Shown: positions 1 to 10,522 of the stretch, in pieces | Layout: each line of letters starts with the position of its first letter | Numbering within the stretch: the stretch's first letter is position 1 | Assembly (NCBI GenBank): GCA_012184525.1 | Contig: WOFQ01000046.1 | Span: 62,001-126,000 of the forward strand | Direction: 5' to 3' | Length of the DNA stretch: 64,000 nt | Source of the DNA: Xenoacremonium recifei | Taxonomy: Eukaryota; Ascomycota; Sordariomycetes; Hypocreales; Nectriaceae | The notes under the pieces: generated by a model | Seen by the model: only the letters and a program-made list of their open reading frames with translations | The model's database searches: none | What the model was told of the DNA's origin: nothing | Translations under genes and position numbers: made by a program

Positions 1-1047
1 CAGCAACTTCTTCGCCCTTTTGACTTTCCCACCCAGTGTGAGGATCGAGTGCGTGCCACCCTCTATACTTATCACATCAGTATCAACTCCCAAAGCCCGC
101 AATTGCTCGCCAAAGAGCTCAGCCTCTGGAGCTAGCAGGTCTCTATCTGAAATTGCAATCCAAGTTCTGGGGAGCTTCCTCAAGAGAGCTTCCGGAGCGA
201 GATTCGGGCTTGCATCCCATGCCACTCTCTCTTCCCCTTGAGTGAAGTACAATTTGCGATACCATTCCATTCTTGCGGGAGTAAGCCACGGCGCAGTCTC
301 GGCGTTGCGCTTCCAAATGCCTTCTATTGTTGCGCTATTGTCGATGACTGGAACAATCAGGACCAAGCCCAACAAAGAAAGTCGAACAGCATTCGGGAAC
401 GACGGCTTCGCGGAAGGCAACTCAGCATTGTCAGCAACAGTAGATAACGCAGTCGTAATTGCGAGATTAGCCCCTGCTGAAGTTCCGCCTAAGATTATTC
501 TTGAGGTGTCAATATGTTGAAGTTCTGAAGGACTTGACGCCACCCATCGAAGCGCATCAATGCTATCTTCAACAGCCCCTGGAAAAGGTGTTTCTGGCGC
601 AAGGCGATAATCCACTACGACAACACAGCACTGAGCATCTATCCTTGCTTGTCAACCGGGGTAATCTTTACGTGTAGATGAGATGAACTGACCTTGGCAT
701 ATAATTGTACAAAGATCTGCATTATCGTTCAGCCCTCCAATCGCCCAGCCACCGCCGTGATACCACACAAAAACCGGCCAGCCGCGACTGGGACATGTGC
801 CATTTGGAGTGTAAACTCTTGCGCGAAAATTGCCCACGTCAAAATCCTGCACGCCTCCCACGGCCACAGGAGGCAGTCCACCAAACGGCAGGGATGGCTG
901 TGTCCTCGCTGTGCCGTCCCAAATCTTCAGATTATCCGGCTTGACATACTGTGCATGCTCATCGTGAAACTTCACGTACTCGGGATCAAGGTGATCCCGC
1001 ACATTTGGGTGGAGTGGTTGCCAGATTTTCCGACTATCTGGAGTCAT
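1..1047 (-). CDS. alpha/beta hydrolase (lipase/esterase, HSL-type), 3' end off the window
   Basis: Two exons are visible (1047-693 and 647-1) with a 45-bp intron; the reading frame is still open at base 1, so the C-terminus lies outside the window. The ATG at 1047 starts MTPDSRKIWQPL; the longer frame upstream begins with a non-ATG codon. The protein carries the oxyanion-hole motif HGGGW, the DYRLAPE signature after the intron, a nucleophile elbow GTSAG (more often GDSAG), a C-terminal SDRDLLAPEAE segment that should hold the acid, and a histidine in EGGTHS. Known members hydrolyse esters or amides of small substrates, usually in the cytosol. It is transcribed away from the isochorismatase-type gene across a 325-bp promoter with four YTGCCGG elements. 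The substrate is unknown. Confidence 0.88.
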
Positions 1048-1155
1048 TCTGGTCAATGGCTGTTCTGTAAAGAAACAACAGCTACTGAATCTGTCCGATG
1101 TCCCACGGACGCTTAACACAAAGGTACATTGTAGAAGAGTGACTTATTATCGGTA

Positions 1156-1228
1156 TCTGCCGGTGTTGTTATCAGGGTCGGGCAACGTATTGCCGGAATC
1201 TGCCGGATTGAGTCAAGCACCGGCAACT
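1156..1228. promoter_or_regulatory. clustered YTGCCGG elements in divergent promoter 1
   Basis: Four copies of YTGCCGG or its complement lie within about 70 bp, with TGCCGG cores at 1158-1163, 1191-1196 and 1201-1206 and CCGGCA at 1220-1225. GGCAA-CGTA-TTGCC (1181-1194) is an inverted repeat overlapping one of them. CGG half-sites are the usual target of Zn2Cys6 regulators. The same element is clustered in the next two divergent promoters, at 4.5 and 8.6-8.8 kb. Confidence 0.55.
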
Positions 1229-1372
1229 TAGACTTGGTAGCGTATCCGCGTGCGCTACAGCGTGCTGTGGGCTTCAGCGCTCTTGGGAGTCCTCGGAACC
1301 TTTTGAACAAACGGCAGGCCAGCCACTGTATATCTCCGACAAAACGGAAGAATTGTCGTTCAACACAGCATC

Positions 1373-2090
1373 ATGGCACCGCTATCCCATCCACAATCCG
1401 ACTCTTATGCCGCCTCGGGGTACGGCACAGTTATGGGCTGGGGAAAACGTCCAGCCCTGGTCCTAATCGACGTTTGCAAAGCCTATTGGACCCCGGGGTC
1501 CCCTTTGGACGTGACCAGCCATGCCCCTTCGGCAAAAGCTCCCGATGTCATGAAGAACTTGCTAGCAGAAGCCAGGAAGTACAATATTCCGGTATTTTGG
1601 ACGGCTGTCGAGTTCACAGAGCCAGACATGGCAGATGCTGGCCTGTTTTGGTTGAAAGCCAAGACACTTGCCGTCTGGCACAAAGATGATACTCGGGGCC
1701 TTGACGCTTGGGTAGACGGTCTTGTACCCCTTGCGAGCGAGACTGTTGTCAAGAAGAAGTACCCCAGTGGCTTCTTTGGAACCACACTCCAGACTGCGCT
1801 TTCCATCAAAGGCGTCGATACAGTCGTGTTGTGCGGCGTTAGTACGAGCGGATGCGTTCGTGCCACTACCCTAGACGCACTGCAACACGGCTTTCGGCCC
1901 ATGGTAAGATATCTCAAACCATTTCTTACGGTCTCTCCCTAACAAAAGTCCTCAGGTCGTTGGATCTGCGTGCGGTGATAGGAGCGACGAGATTCACAAC
2001 GCGAATTTGTTCGATCTGAATGCCAAGTATGCCGACGTCGTGTCGGAGGCAGATACAGTAGCAGCATTTCAAAAAGGATGGTCGTGGTGA
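1373..2090 (+). CDS. isochorismatase-family cysteine hydrolase
   Basis: Exons 1373-1903 and 1956-2090 encode 221 residues. The cysteine-hydrolase triad is visible: Asp in LVLIDV near residue 32, Lys in the VVKKKYPSGFFGT segment, and the nucleophile Cys in GVSTSGCVRAT, preceded by the typical cis-peptide region. The N-terminal part (GYG...GWGKRPALVLIDV) resembles N-carbamoylsarcosine-amidase-like members more than nicotinamidases. Family members hydrolyse amide, ureido or vinyl-ether bonds. Sharing a promoter with an alpha/beta hydrolase suggests the two act on the same incoming compound. The exact substrate cannot be read from the sequence. Confidence 0.9.
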
Positions 2091-2351
2091 ACATATAATA
2101 TATAAACAACATAAAAATTGAAAGTAATGATTCAAGGTCTTAACGATTATTATTCGCATTTCTCTATCTTGATTTGCCAGGAGTTCTTGGTTGTTGACTT
2201 CATAATCATGTTGCTAATGGTCCTTACTCTCCTTTTTTGGCCATGCTCAGATTACATCTTGCCTGCAATGTCTTCTCTTTTGATACTGAAAATAATTATA
2301 TAATAGACGTTGGGAGAAACACTACTAAAACACGGCTACTATCTACATGCC

Positions 2352-3934
2352 TCAACGGCCAACCAACCGCTTCTCTACCATTCGCAAAGGCACATAGAAA
2401 ATTGCCGAAGCGAAGAAGGCCAGCTCAAAACCAATATCTCCGGTAGTCTCGGCAATGGGTCCGGTGTACCAGATCTGTGCCATACTGGGGATGACAAGAC
2501 CGAAGCTGAGAACTCCAGCAGCTAGAGCGGCGGCTCCGAGGGGAAGCTCTTTAGCATTGTTCCATGCCTCCAAACTGTACAGGGCGCAGTTGCCCTTTCG
2601 AAACAGTAAGTGCTCAACCAGAACAACTCCCAGGAAGGCAGATGCCCAGTAGCCGATTAGGGCGATGAAGTTTTCAAGACTGTCAAAGAAGTCCGTCGCA
2701 GCTCGGATCGACACGGGAATGACGATGACCGTAAGGATGATTGCGAAGATGTATCGAGGCACCCGAACAAGCTGTGGAATGAGGATCTGGAAATTCAGGG
2801 TGATCGAGTATGACGTGGCGGCCATATTACCGAGCAGGCTGAAAGACAGGATGACAACCAGGAACTTCCCGAACCCACCAGCTGGCTTAAGCATGGCCGC
2901 GAGAACGCCACCAACGTTGTTACTGTCGTAGCCATCGCTCCAGCTTTCTACAGATGCGATGGCTCCTCCAATGGCAGCGCCCAGAACCATCAACGTGATG
3001 GTTGGGACGGCAAGACCGACGTAGGCGTACGCAAAGAGACGCTTGCTTGGGGCCGTCGGCGTAAAGTAGGTAGTAAAGTCACTGGCAAGACAAGCCCAGG
3101 GAAGCATGTAGCTAGCCACGATCATACCGAAGGACAGAATTGTGCCGGCTGTAGCAGGCTCAGTTGGGGCCTGGCTGTGAAGATGTTTTCCGCCAGTTCC
3201 AGTGGCAACAATGATAGCGATCAGAGCCGGGATCCAGGCCCAGCGTTCATAGATGTGCAGAACCTTGAAGCCAGTAAACGAGATGAACAGACTCAGGAGG
3301 GCCACGATGACGATGCCAACATCCGGACTCAGGTTTCCATTGCCCACAGCGGAGAGGCACTGTCCGCCAACAACGGCCATGATAACACAAAATCCTGTCA
3401 GAGTTGCGAGGTTGAGAATAACAGGCACGGCAACAAGGTAGCGACCGAAGCTGAACCGGGCCTGGATCATCTGCCGCATACCAGTGCGAGGGCCCAAGGT
3501 CGACAAGTATGCTGGGATCAACGTCGTGAGTAGCGTGAAGAACAGAATGACGAGCGAGCTGTCCCGAAGGCTGAGGCCATAGCTGGGACCCAATACGCCG
3601 AATGTGATGCTACTGGAGGTCAGAAATCGTTCCTGCTGAGTTGAGGAATGGGGAGGGTCTCTTACGGGAGCAGGTTGGCGTTCATGCACCACCAGATGGT
3701 GAAAACATTGATGAACTGAGTGTCTGTCCGCTCCTCCTCTGGGACAGGCTGGATGCCTCTAAGCTCAACATGTTTCGAAAAAGCCAGCTTCTGCAGGGCT
3801 CGCTGCCATCCGCTAAGCGACTCGACTTGACCATGGGATGTGTCGAGGTTGTCGATGCTGCTGGGTGCTTCTGTCTTCCCATCACTGACGGCCATGCCCT
3901 TCTCGACGGCGCTTGGGTCCGACATGATTGTCAT
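2352..3934 (-). CDS. NCS1 purine-cytosine permease (Fcy2/FcyB type)
   Basis: Exons 3934-3666 and 3612-2352 encode about 509 residues; the 53-bp intron has a GTAAGA donor. A hydrophilic N-terminus is followed by about 12 hydrophobic segments, including the NCS1 hallmarks NANLLP-SITFGVLGPSYGLSLRDS and a GYWASAF segment near the C-terminus. NCS1 carriers are plasma-membrane proton symporters for purines, cytosine, uracil, allantoin, hydantoins or B-vitamin precursors. An in-frame ATG at 3925 is an alternative start; the open frame further upstream begins with GTG. It is divergent from the DHA1 MFS gene across an 876-bp promoter with a dense YTGCCGG cluster. In this setting it may import the nitrogenous aromatic or heterocyclic substrate of region A (inference). 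Confidence 0.92.
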
Positions 3935-4810
3935 TGTGCACGTCGATGAATCCTCTGAATACGATGGATGTAGAGAGGCGGATTTGTCGACACAACGAGT
4001 CACAGTTTGCTTGCGAGACAGGGGAGAACATGCCAGGTATTTGAACGCGTCTGGAGATTAAAAGTTGCCCGTGCCTAGGGTTGGTCGTTATCCGGGGTTA
4101 TCTCTGATCTCTCGCCGGGGTAGGCCTATCTAGTCTGCGGACTAGGACACCGAACAGCATCCACGTTGTTATCTAGGTTTGAGCAAGAAACAGGGCTAGA
4201 TTATCAGCTGTGTGGCGCCGCCTAACAGTCTGGCCCCTCAGCCAAGAAGTTCCAGAAACGGACTAATTGGGCTGACCACGGCGTGAAGCACAACTCTAGT
4301 GCCATTTCTACTGAGGTTTTGCATCAATCCCCGGTGTTACCGAAGGTGTGGTCAAGCTATTGACAGAATGCCAAGTGCCCAATCACTGTGAGGCTATATC
4401 AATCGAGGAGCCGGGTGGATTTGGTGATCCACCTTCTGGAGACCGAGACCAGTTCTTTCGTGTCGTCTTATCAGTTTGGAGCCAGGGATGGTTTGATAAC
4501 AATCCAGCCAAGCCGGCAACCGTCTTGCCGGTTCCCGGCAAACGAAGTTTTCATCGTGGAATGCTCTGAATGGCGCATTCAATCCGAGATCAAAAATTAC
4601 CGCTTCGAGGATTGGTGGGAGAATTGATGCTAAATGTTCACGTGCGATATCAGTTGTTGGCAATCGCATTTGGCCCTCCAGACTCGACACTGGCCGAAAA
4701 CCATACGAAAGACAACCTGCTCATCACAGCTTGACAGGTTAATTGAGAAGGCGCAATCCCCGTGACAACATGTCACGATAGACCTGCAACAACCCAGCAG
4801 TAAATCGATA
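3935..4810. other. divergent intergenic region between permease and MFS genes
   Basis: No gene is seen in these 876 bp. The stretch should hold the promoters of both flanking genes; the only clear structure is the inverted-repeat cluster at 4513-4541. Confidence 0.6.
4513..4541. promoter_or_regulatory. triple alternating CCGGCAA/TTGCCGG inverted-repeat array
   Basis: CCGGCAA at 4513-4519, TTGCCGG at 4525-4531 and CCGGCAA at 4535-4541 alternate in orientation. The first two make a perfect 19-bp everted repeat (CCGGCAA-N5-TTGCCGG) and the last two a perfect 17-bp inverted repeat (TTGCCGG-N3-CCGGCAA). CGG-N3-CCG is a classical spacing for a dimeric Zn2Cys6 factor. It lies about 270 bp upstream of the MFS ATG and 580 bp upstream of the permease ATG. 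Confidence 0.65.
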
Positions 4811-6578
4811 ATGACAGCCGCTGAAGATGGGCTCGCAGCTCGGCCTCAACCTTTTGCAAATGAGCCACGGGGAATTTACACAAAACGAGAAAAATGGTTC
4901 CTCGTGTCTATGGTTGCTGTAGCTGGCTTGTACAGTCCTCTACCTGCTAATATCTATTTTCCGGCCATTCCTACTCTAGCTGCAGTGTTTGGACAATCCA
5001 TAGACGCATTGAACCAATCAGTCACGGTATACCTTATCCTTCAGGGAATTTGTAAGTGAAATAAATCGAGTAATGTTGAGGAATTATCTTTCTAATAATG
5101 ATATTTTACTACAGCGCCACTACTTTGGGGGCCGTTGTCAGACCGCTATGGTAGACGACCGGTTTTCTTGATATGTCTTGTTATTCTCATCGTATCATGT
5201 ATCGGACTTGCCCTCTGCCCCACGGATGCTTACTGGTTGATGCTACTCCTGAGATGTTTACAAGCGGGCGGCTGTGCCAGTACGATCGCGCTTGGTAAGT
5301 TCTCAGAAAATCTTGGCTCATAACCGGTGCTGACCGTTTAGGTATGGGTGTTTGTGGTGATATCTCTTTACCTGAAGAGAGGGGGGGTTTCGTCGGGTTC
5401 TTCAATATTGGACCTATGGTAATGTCAACAAACTGGAAAGCCAGAGCTATGCTTACAAGTGAAACAGTTGGCTCCGTGCATTGGACCTGCCATCGGCGGT
5501 GCTCTATCCCAATATCTCGGATGGAGGTCTATATTCTGGTTTCTCGTTATCACAGCCGCGGTCTGCTTTCTCCTAGTTCTTCTGTATGCTCACATCAATC
5601 CTTTCTGTCTTTGCTTAACTTACACGGACTAGTTTCCTCCCTGAGACCTTGCCAAATATCTTGAGTAATCCTTCAATATCCACGAAGCGTATATACAAAC
5701 CTGTCATACCGGTTGTCAAGCCTATAGGGGATCGTTGCTCCACGCCGCTATCTGCCTCGGGGCGAAAAGTCTCTATCAATCCCTTTCCCATCTTCGCTCT
5801 GCCAGATATTCTTAATGCTCTGATTTTCACTGGAGTAATTTACGCTGTCAATTACACTGTCACTTCGACAATCTCCTCAGCATTCTCAGATGCGTACCCT
5901 TCTCTTTCAGAAACGATACTTGGCCTGGTCTATCTACCCACTGGTCTAGGGATGATGATTGGAAGCACCTTCACAGGGAAGCTCTTGGATTGGGACTATG
6001 CCCGGATCAAGCGAAGACTAGTCGAGGACCCTCAGGCAGACTTTCCAAAAGAACTTGCCCGTCTTCGAACCATGCCAGCTCATGTAGTTGTCTTTGTAAT
6101 AGCTCTGGTGGGATGGGGCTGGAGCATTGAGACACGAGCCAATATGGCCGTGCCTCTCGTTCTCCAGGTGGTTTGTAAGTAGACTAGGTCTTGCTTCTTT
6201 AGTATTTGACGTTGGCTAACCTTGGAAAGTGGGCTGGACTTCTATCTCAATCTTGAATACGACAATGACGCTCAATGTTGATATTCTTCAGTCCAGAAGC
6301 TCCGGTGCAACTGCCTGTGTAAGTCGAAACCTTTACACTGGGAACTCATAACGAAATTACTGACTGTATAGACCAACCTTGTCAGATGTTGCCTTGCTGC
6401 AGTGCTCGTGTCAGTAATTGAGAGAATCACTAATAGGCTGGGATATGGGTGGTGCTACGTGCTTTTTGGTGGCATTTGCTTATGTTTGATACCAATGATG
6501 TTGGTGTCAATGTACGTAGCTCCAAAGTGGAGGAGGAAACGAGAGGAGCGTGAGCGAGAGAATGCCATCATCACGTAG
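4811..6578 (+). CDS. MFS transporter, DHA1 (drug:H+ antiporter-1) family
   Basis: Seven exons (4811-5051, 5115-5294, 5342-5418, 5468-5583, 5633-6174, 6230-6318, 6372-6578) join in frame to 483 residues. About 12 membrane segments are predicted from hydrophobicity. Family signatures are GPLSDRYGRRP in the TM2-3 loop, an ERGGFVGFFNIGPM stretch, GPAIGGALSQYLGWRSIFWF around TM5, FLPETLP before the central loop, and a late SSGATACTNLVRC segment typical of Qdr/Aqr1-like carriers. Such proteins sit in the plasma or vacuolar membrane and export weak acids, aromatics or drugs. Next to ring-degrading enzymes it could expel a toxic substrate or intermediate. Intron density is far higher than in the neighbouring P450. 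Confidence 0.9.
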
Positions 6579-6838
6579 GTTTATGGGAAATAGATAAAAT
6601 TTGGTCAAATAGGTACCTGGTAAGAATGGATGTAATTGGTTCTTTCAATTGTAATTCGAGATCCTGCTTGCCTTTTCATGAGATGCGAACGAAGTTCTTA
6701 TTGTTAAGACAAATGTTCTCTACTTCTCTATCAAGTTGGTCTCAAATTCACTAAGTTTCTTAAGCAGAGGATGTTCATTGTTTATTTGTCATTTCATTTC
6801 TTTTATTTAGTCGTTACTTTCATTCTCAATCTTTTCTT

Positions 6839-8392
6839 TCATACGTCTGCTGCTCTAATCACGCCAACACTCCTCTCATCTCTGGGCCGGATACGACAAG
6901 GGAACTGTTTTGGGTGGCTTGTCAATCCATTCGTCAGCTCAACCTTTGGCGTTATCTCATTTCCATTTGCGTCTCGCGCCTTTTCGACCTGCATCGTACT
7001 CAAGATGCCTGCGATAACAACCCACACACTCGCTTCTGCCAAGTGCTTGCCTACACAAACTCTCCTTCCAAACCCGAATTGACCATTAGGGAACGGCTCA
7101 CCCAAGCCTCCTTGTTCAATAGGAAGATACCTATCAGGGTTGAAGGTTTCCGGGTCGCTGTAGACTCGCTCGTCTCGGGTCATGGCTCGAGCATTGGCGT
7201 AAACTACAGAGCCAGCTGGAATGAAGTAGCCGTTGTAGGTATCGTCTTTGAGCGACTTGTGCGGAACGCCAACAGGCGAGACTGGGCACCAACGCAAGGT
7301 TTCCTGAACGATGCAATCAATATAGTGAAGATTGGGCCGATCGTCGAAGTTTGGCAAACGATCACGTCCAACCACTTCATCAAGAATCTTCTGCGCCTTG
7401 GCCTGAACCTCTGGATGCAGAGTCATGTTGAGGATGAAGACCACGAGGGTACTCCAGGTAGTGTCTTGCCCAGCCGCGTATACGGCACCGGCAGCCCCCT
7501 TGATGTCATCAATGGATAGTTCGGGAGCAGCGCCCTTCTCCATCTGGTCGTCTCGTTGGTCCAGAAGAGACTTGATTAAACAATGCGGTTTCTCGTCAGA
7601 TGCCACAACAGTCTCGTAAGGCTTATTATGGATGTCGACAATCGCCCATCGCCACTTGCGGGCGAAGTGGAGGGATCTATCCTGTAGCCAGGTCGGAAAT
7701 GACTTCAAAGCAGGGAAGAAGTCAACCGGGGTACCAGCCGGGGCACCTCCATGGCCCAGAGCGTAGCTTGCATCTGTCGCGAGTTGAATGAAGGGGTCAT
7801 CTTCCTTGTCTATGGTGATGCCGAAGCCGATTCCGAGGACGATGGCAGTTGCAAAGCGTCGCATGATGGTTTCCCATTCGGCAGGCTTCTCAACCATACC
7901 CTTAAGCATTACAGTCGTCTCCCGCTGCTGAAGAGGTCGATACTGGATGATGTTGCTCTTCTGGAAGCTCTTTTGCAGAATCTTGCGATGCATTCGGAAC
8001 AAAGGACCCCATCGCAGAAACGTCAGGGTTCGCCCCCATCCCATTACTTCAAATAGCACAAATCGGGGCCGATCGCAGTAGTTGGCTCCCCGTTTATCGA
8101 GTAGATCGGTCGCAGCTTGTACCGAATTGAGGACAATGACATGTTGGTTGAGCACTTTGAAAGACAGGATGTCGGAATTGTACTCTTTTGACCACTTCAT
8201 GTAGGCATACTCGGGATTGGCAGCGGGTATAACGCGCAGGTGTCCAAGGATGGGCTCCCCGGGAGGCCCTGGGGGTAGGGGAAGGGATGCTGAATTGCGT
8301 CGCGAAACTGCAAGATGGCAAAGATAGACAAGAAGAAGAGCGCCCAAGAGGACTGGTCCAACAGGACCAAGAAGCAGCTTGACGAAGGCCAT
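6839..8392 (-). CDS. cytochrome P450 monooxygenase, single exon
   Basis: An uninterrupted frame of 517 residues starts at the ATG at 8392. An N-terminal hydrophobic anchor is followed by the proline-rich hinge LPLPPGPPGEP. The I-helix carries AGQDTT, the K-helix ETLRW gives the ExxR pair, FNPDRYLP is the PERF-like region, and the heme loop FGFGRRVCVGKH places the thiolate at about Cys446. All parts needed for an ER-anchored monooxygenase are present. The heme loop does not look like CYP504 (phenylacetate hydroxylase), so I assign no CYP family. Its divergent partner is the homogentisate-dioxygenase-like gene, which suggests the P450 adds a ring hydroxyl before cleavage (inference). Absence of introns is unusual among its neighbours. 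Confidence 0.93.
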   Translation of the reverse strand: MAFVKLLLGPVGPVLLGALLLVYLCHLAVSRRNSASLPLPPGPPGEPILGHLRVIPAANPEYAYMKWSKEYNSDILSFKVLNQHVIVLNSVQAATDLLDKRGANYCDRPRFVLFEVMGWGRTLTFLRWGPLFRMHRKILQKSFQKSNIIQYRPLQQRETTVMLKGMVEKPAEWETIMRRFATAIVLGIGFGITIDKEDDPFIQLATDASYALGHGGAPAGTPVDFFPALKSFPTWLQDRSLHFARKWRWAIVDIHNKPYETVVASDEKPHCLIKSLLDQRDDQMEKGAAPELSIDDIKGAAGAVYAAGQDTTWSTLVVFILNMTLHPEVQAKAQKILDEVVGRDRLPNFDDRPNLHYIDCIVQETLRWCPVSPVGVPHKSLKDDTYNGYFIPAGSVVYANARAMTRDERVYSDPETFNPDRYLPIEQGGLGEPFPNGQFGFGRRVCVGKHLAEASVWVVIAGILSTMQVEKARDANGNEITPKVELTNGLTSHPKQFPCRIRPRDERSVGVIRAADV

Positions 8393-9036
8393 GTTCTCTG
8401 TGCTGGAGCTCGGTGCTTCAGGTCCTCTAAGAAGATGCTCCTAGCTGGCGGCCAATCGCGAATGCGACAAAAGATATATGTAAGAAACAAGACCACGGAG
8501 TGTTCGGCAAAATCATGCACTGTCATCAATCGAGACGAAGTCTTTGAGAGTGGACCATGAATCCATGACAGGCAAGCCACAGGAGAAGCAGCTGTAGATA
8601 CGTATCTGGATAGATGCTGTGAAGGTTATCTGGAGTCAGCAAGATACTTGCCGGTTTGCGGCAACATGGCCACCATATTCTTGGCAAAGGTATGGCATAT
8701 TCTGTACTCTGTGCCCATGCATCCTGCAGATAACATCCACAGCTAATTGGAGACAGCGGTTACGTAAAATGTCTAGTGGCGGCAGTGAAAGCGCTGGCCC
8801 GGCAGTCTGGCAAAGTCCGGCAATCTTCGTTGACTAGTTGATAAGATGCCGCCACCGGAATGGAGCGATAACAGCCCTGTTCCACAGGTTACGAGATGCC
8901 ATCAGCTGTGTCTACTCGCCACCGTATTAGACAACGCTAAGTCAAGCACACTTTCACCTTCTCATATAATTTGAGCCCTCTGAGAAATTCAAGGCTACGG
9001 ATCAAACCAATTCGAGCTCGTGACCTTGCCATCAAG
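8393..9036. promoter_or_regulatory. divergent P450/dioxygenase promoter with YTGCCGG elements
   Basis: This 644-bp divergent spacer carries TTGCCGG-TTT-GCGGCAA at 8648-8664 (one mismatch from the perfect inverted repeat at 4525-4541), CCGGCAG at 8799-8805 and CCGGCAA at 8817-8823. A TATAAT-like stretch lies near 8965. No gene is seen inside. Confidence 0.55.
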
Positions 9037-10522
9037 ATGTCCACAGCCAGTCATCAATTCACAACGCAGCCCACGGCGGCTGACCCATACCGCTACCAGA
9101 CAGGCTTTGGCAATAGGTTCTGTTCTGAAGCAGTCCCCAACGTGCTTCCAGTAGCAAGGAACGTCCCTCAGAAGGTCAAATATGACTTATACTCTGAGCA
9201 GCTCAATGGCGCGTCTTTTGTGGCCCCAAGACAGATGGTTCAGCAGCTTTGGATGTATCGTATTCGTCCCTCCGTGGCTCACGGGAACGTTGCTGCTTCT
9301 AACAGCAACTCACATGTAAGTCTTGATTGTATCTTTAAAACGCAGGGAAACAACTGACCCTTTGAAGATTGAGGGTTGTTTCTCAGCAGCCAACAAGAAC
9401 GTCGAATATTCGGCTTCACAACAGGCTTGGGATCCTTTCCCTGTGCCAGAAAGCGGAAGCGACGTTCAAGTCGACTTTGTTGACGGAATCAGAACCGTCG
9501 CTGGACAGGGAGATCCAACTCTTAGAGAAGGCTTGGCCATCCACATCTACTCAGCCAACGCCTCCATGGGTAACCGAGCATTCGCCAACAATGACGGTGA
9601 CATGCTCATTCTTCCTCAACAGGGCCGCCTCAGCATCCAGACAGAGGTCGGCTGGATGATGGTGCGACCTGGCGAGCTCGTGGTGATCCAGGCAGGGATC
9701 CGGTTCCGAGTTCTTCTCCCCGATGGGCCTGTCCGAGGCTATATCCAGGAGATCTTCGGAGCACATTACGATCTCCCAGAACTGGGCCCTGTTGGATCAA
9801 ACGGAATGGCCCTCCCTAGAGATTTTGAAACCCCAATCGCCAGCTTCGATATCGACGAATCTGGCTGGGAGATAGCTTATAAGCTTGCCGGATCTTTGCA
9901 CGTCTGCAAGCAGAAGCACACTCCCTTCGACGTGGTGGCATGGCACGGAAACTTGGTGCCGTATAAGTACGCCATAGAGAAGTTTGTCAACATGACAAAC
10001 GTCGAGAAGGACCAGGCCGATCCTACAATCTACTGCGTCTTGCAGGCAAAGTCTAAGACACCTGGAGTGTCCTTGGCAGACTTTCTCGTCTTCACTCCCA
10101 AGTGGATCACTACAGCCGATACCTTCCGGCCACCATACTATCATCGAAATATGAGCACAGAGATCATGGGTCTCATCTATGGCCAGTACGGCGGCAGCAG
10201 TCACGTCCTGGAGCCGGGTGGTCTGAGTTATGAGGCTAGTTACATGCCTCATGGCGAGACATACGAGACTTGGAAGGACGCTACAACCCGAGACTTGAAG
10301 CCAGAGAGGATCTGCGAAAACACCATGGCCTTCATGTTCCATATTAGCGTTCCCATGTTCCTAACTAAATGGGCTCTACATGGAGAAGGGGCCAAATCAT
10401 TGCACCCAAGCGACGAAAGTCAATGGGACGATATTCAGGGTCACTTCCTGGATCACCTCGCGGAGGTGGATAAGGATCTAGAAGCAGCAGGCCTCCCGAA
10501 GCTTAAAATAAGTCAAAACTAG
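9037..10522 (+). CDS. homogentisate 1,2-dioxygenase-like protein with altered active site
   Basis: Exons 9037-9315 and 9368-10522 encode about 477 residues; the ATG at 9037 is preferred over the in-frame one at 8971 because MSTASHQFTTQ leads directly into the conserved YQTGFGNRF. The protein aligns over its length with HGD: DLYSEQLNGASFVAPR near the N-terminus, the cupin core NNDGDMLILPQQGRL, AWHGN, and FRPPYYHRN. The iron ligands (human His335, Glu341, His371) correspond to His352, Glu358 and His388 with identical spacing, and Tyr350 to Tyr367. By the same spacing, human His292 is Gln309 and His365 is Glu382. HGD normally opens homogentisate to maleylacetoacetate; no maleylacetoacetate isomerase or fumarylacetoacetase lies nearby. 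It may act on a related hydroquinone. Confidence 0.88.

Noticed and set aside
6839..8392. P450 as a CYP504 phenylacetate hydroxylase
   Set aside because: The neighbouring dioxygenase suggests it, but the heme loop FGFGRRVCVGKH differs from the GxxRMCxGxxLANRE pattern I recall for CYP504.
9797..10342. Minus-strand open frame of 181 codons
   Set aside because: Antisense to the dioxygenase exon and without recognisable motifs.
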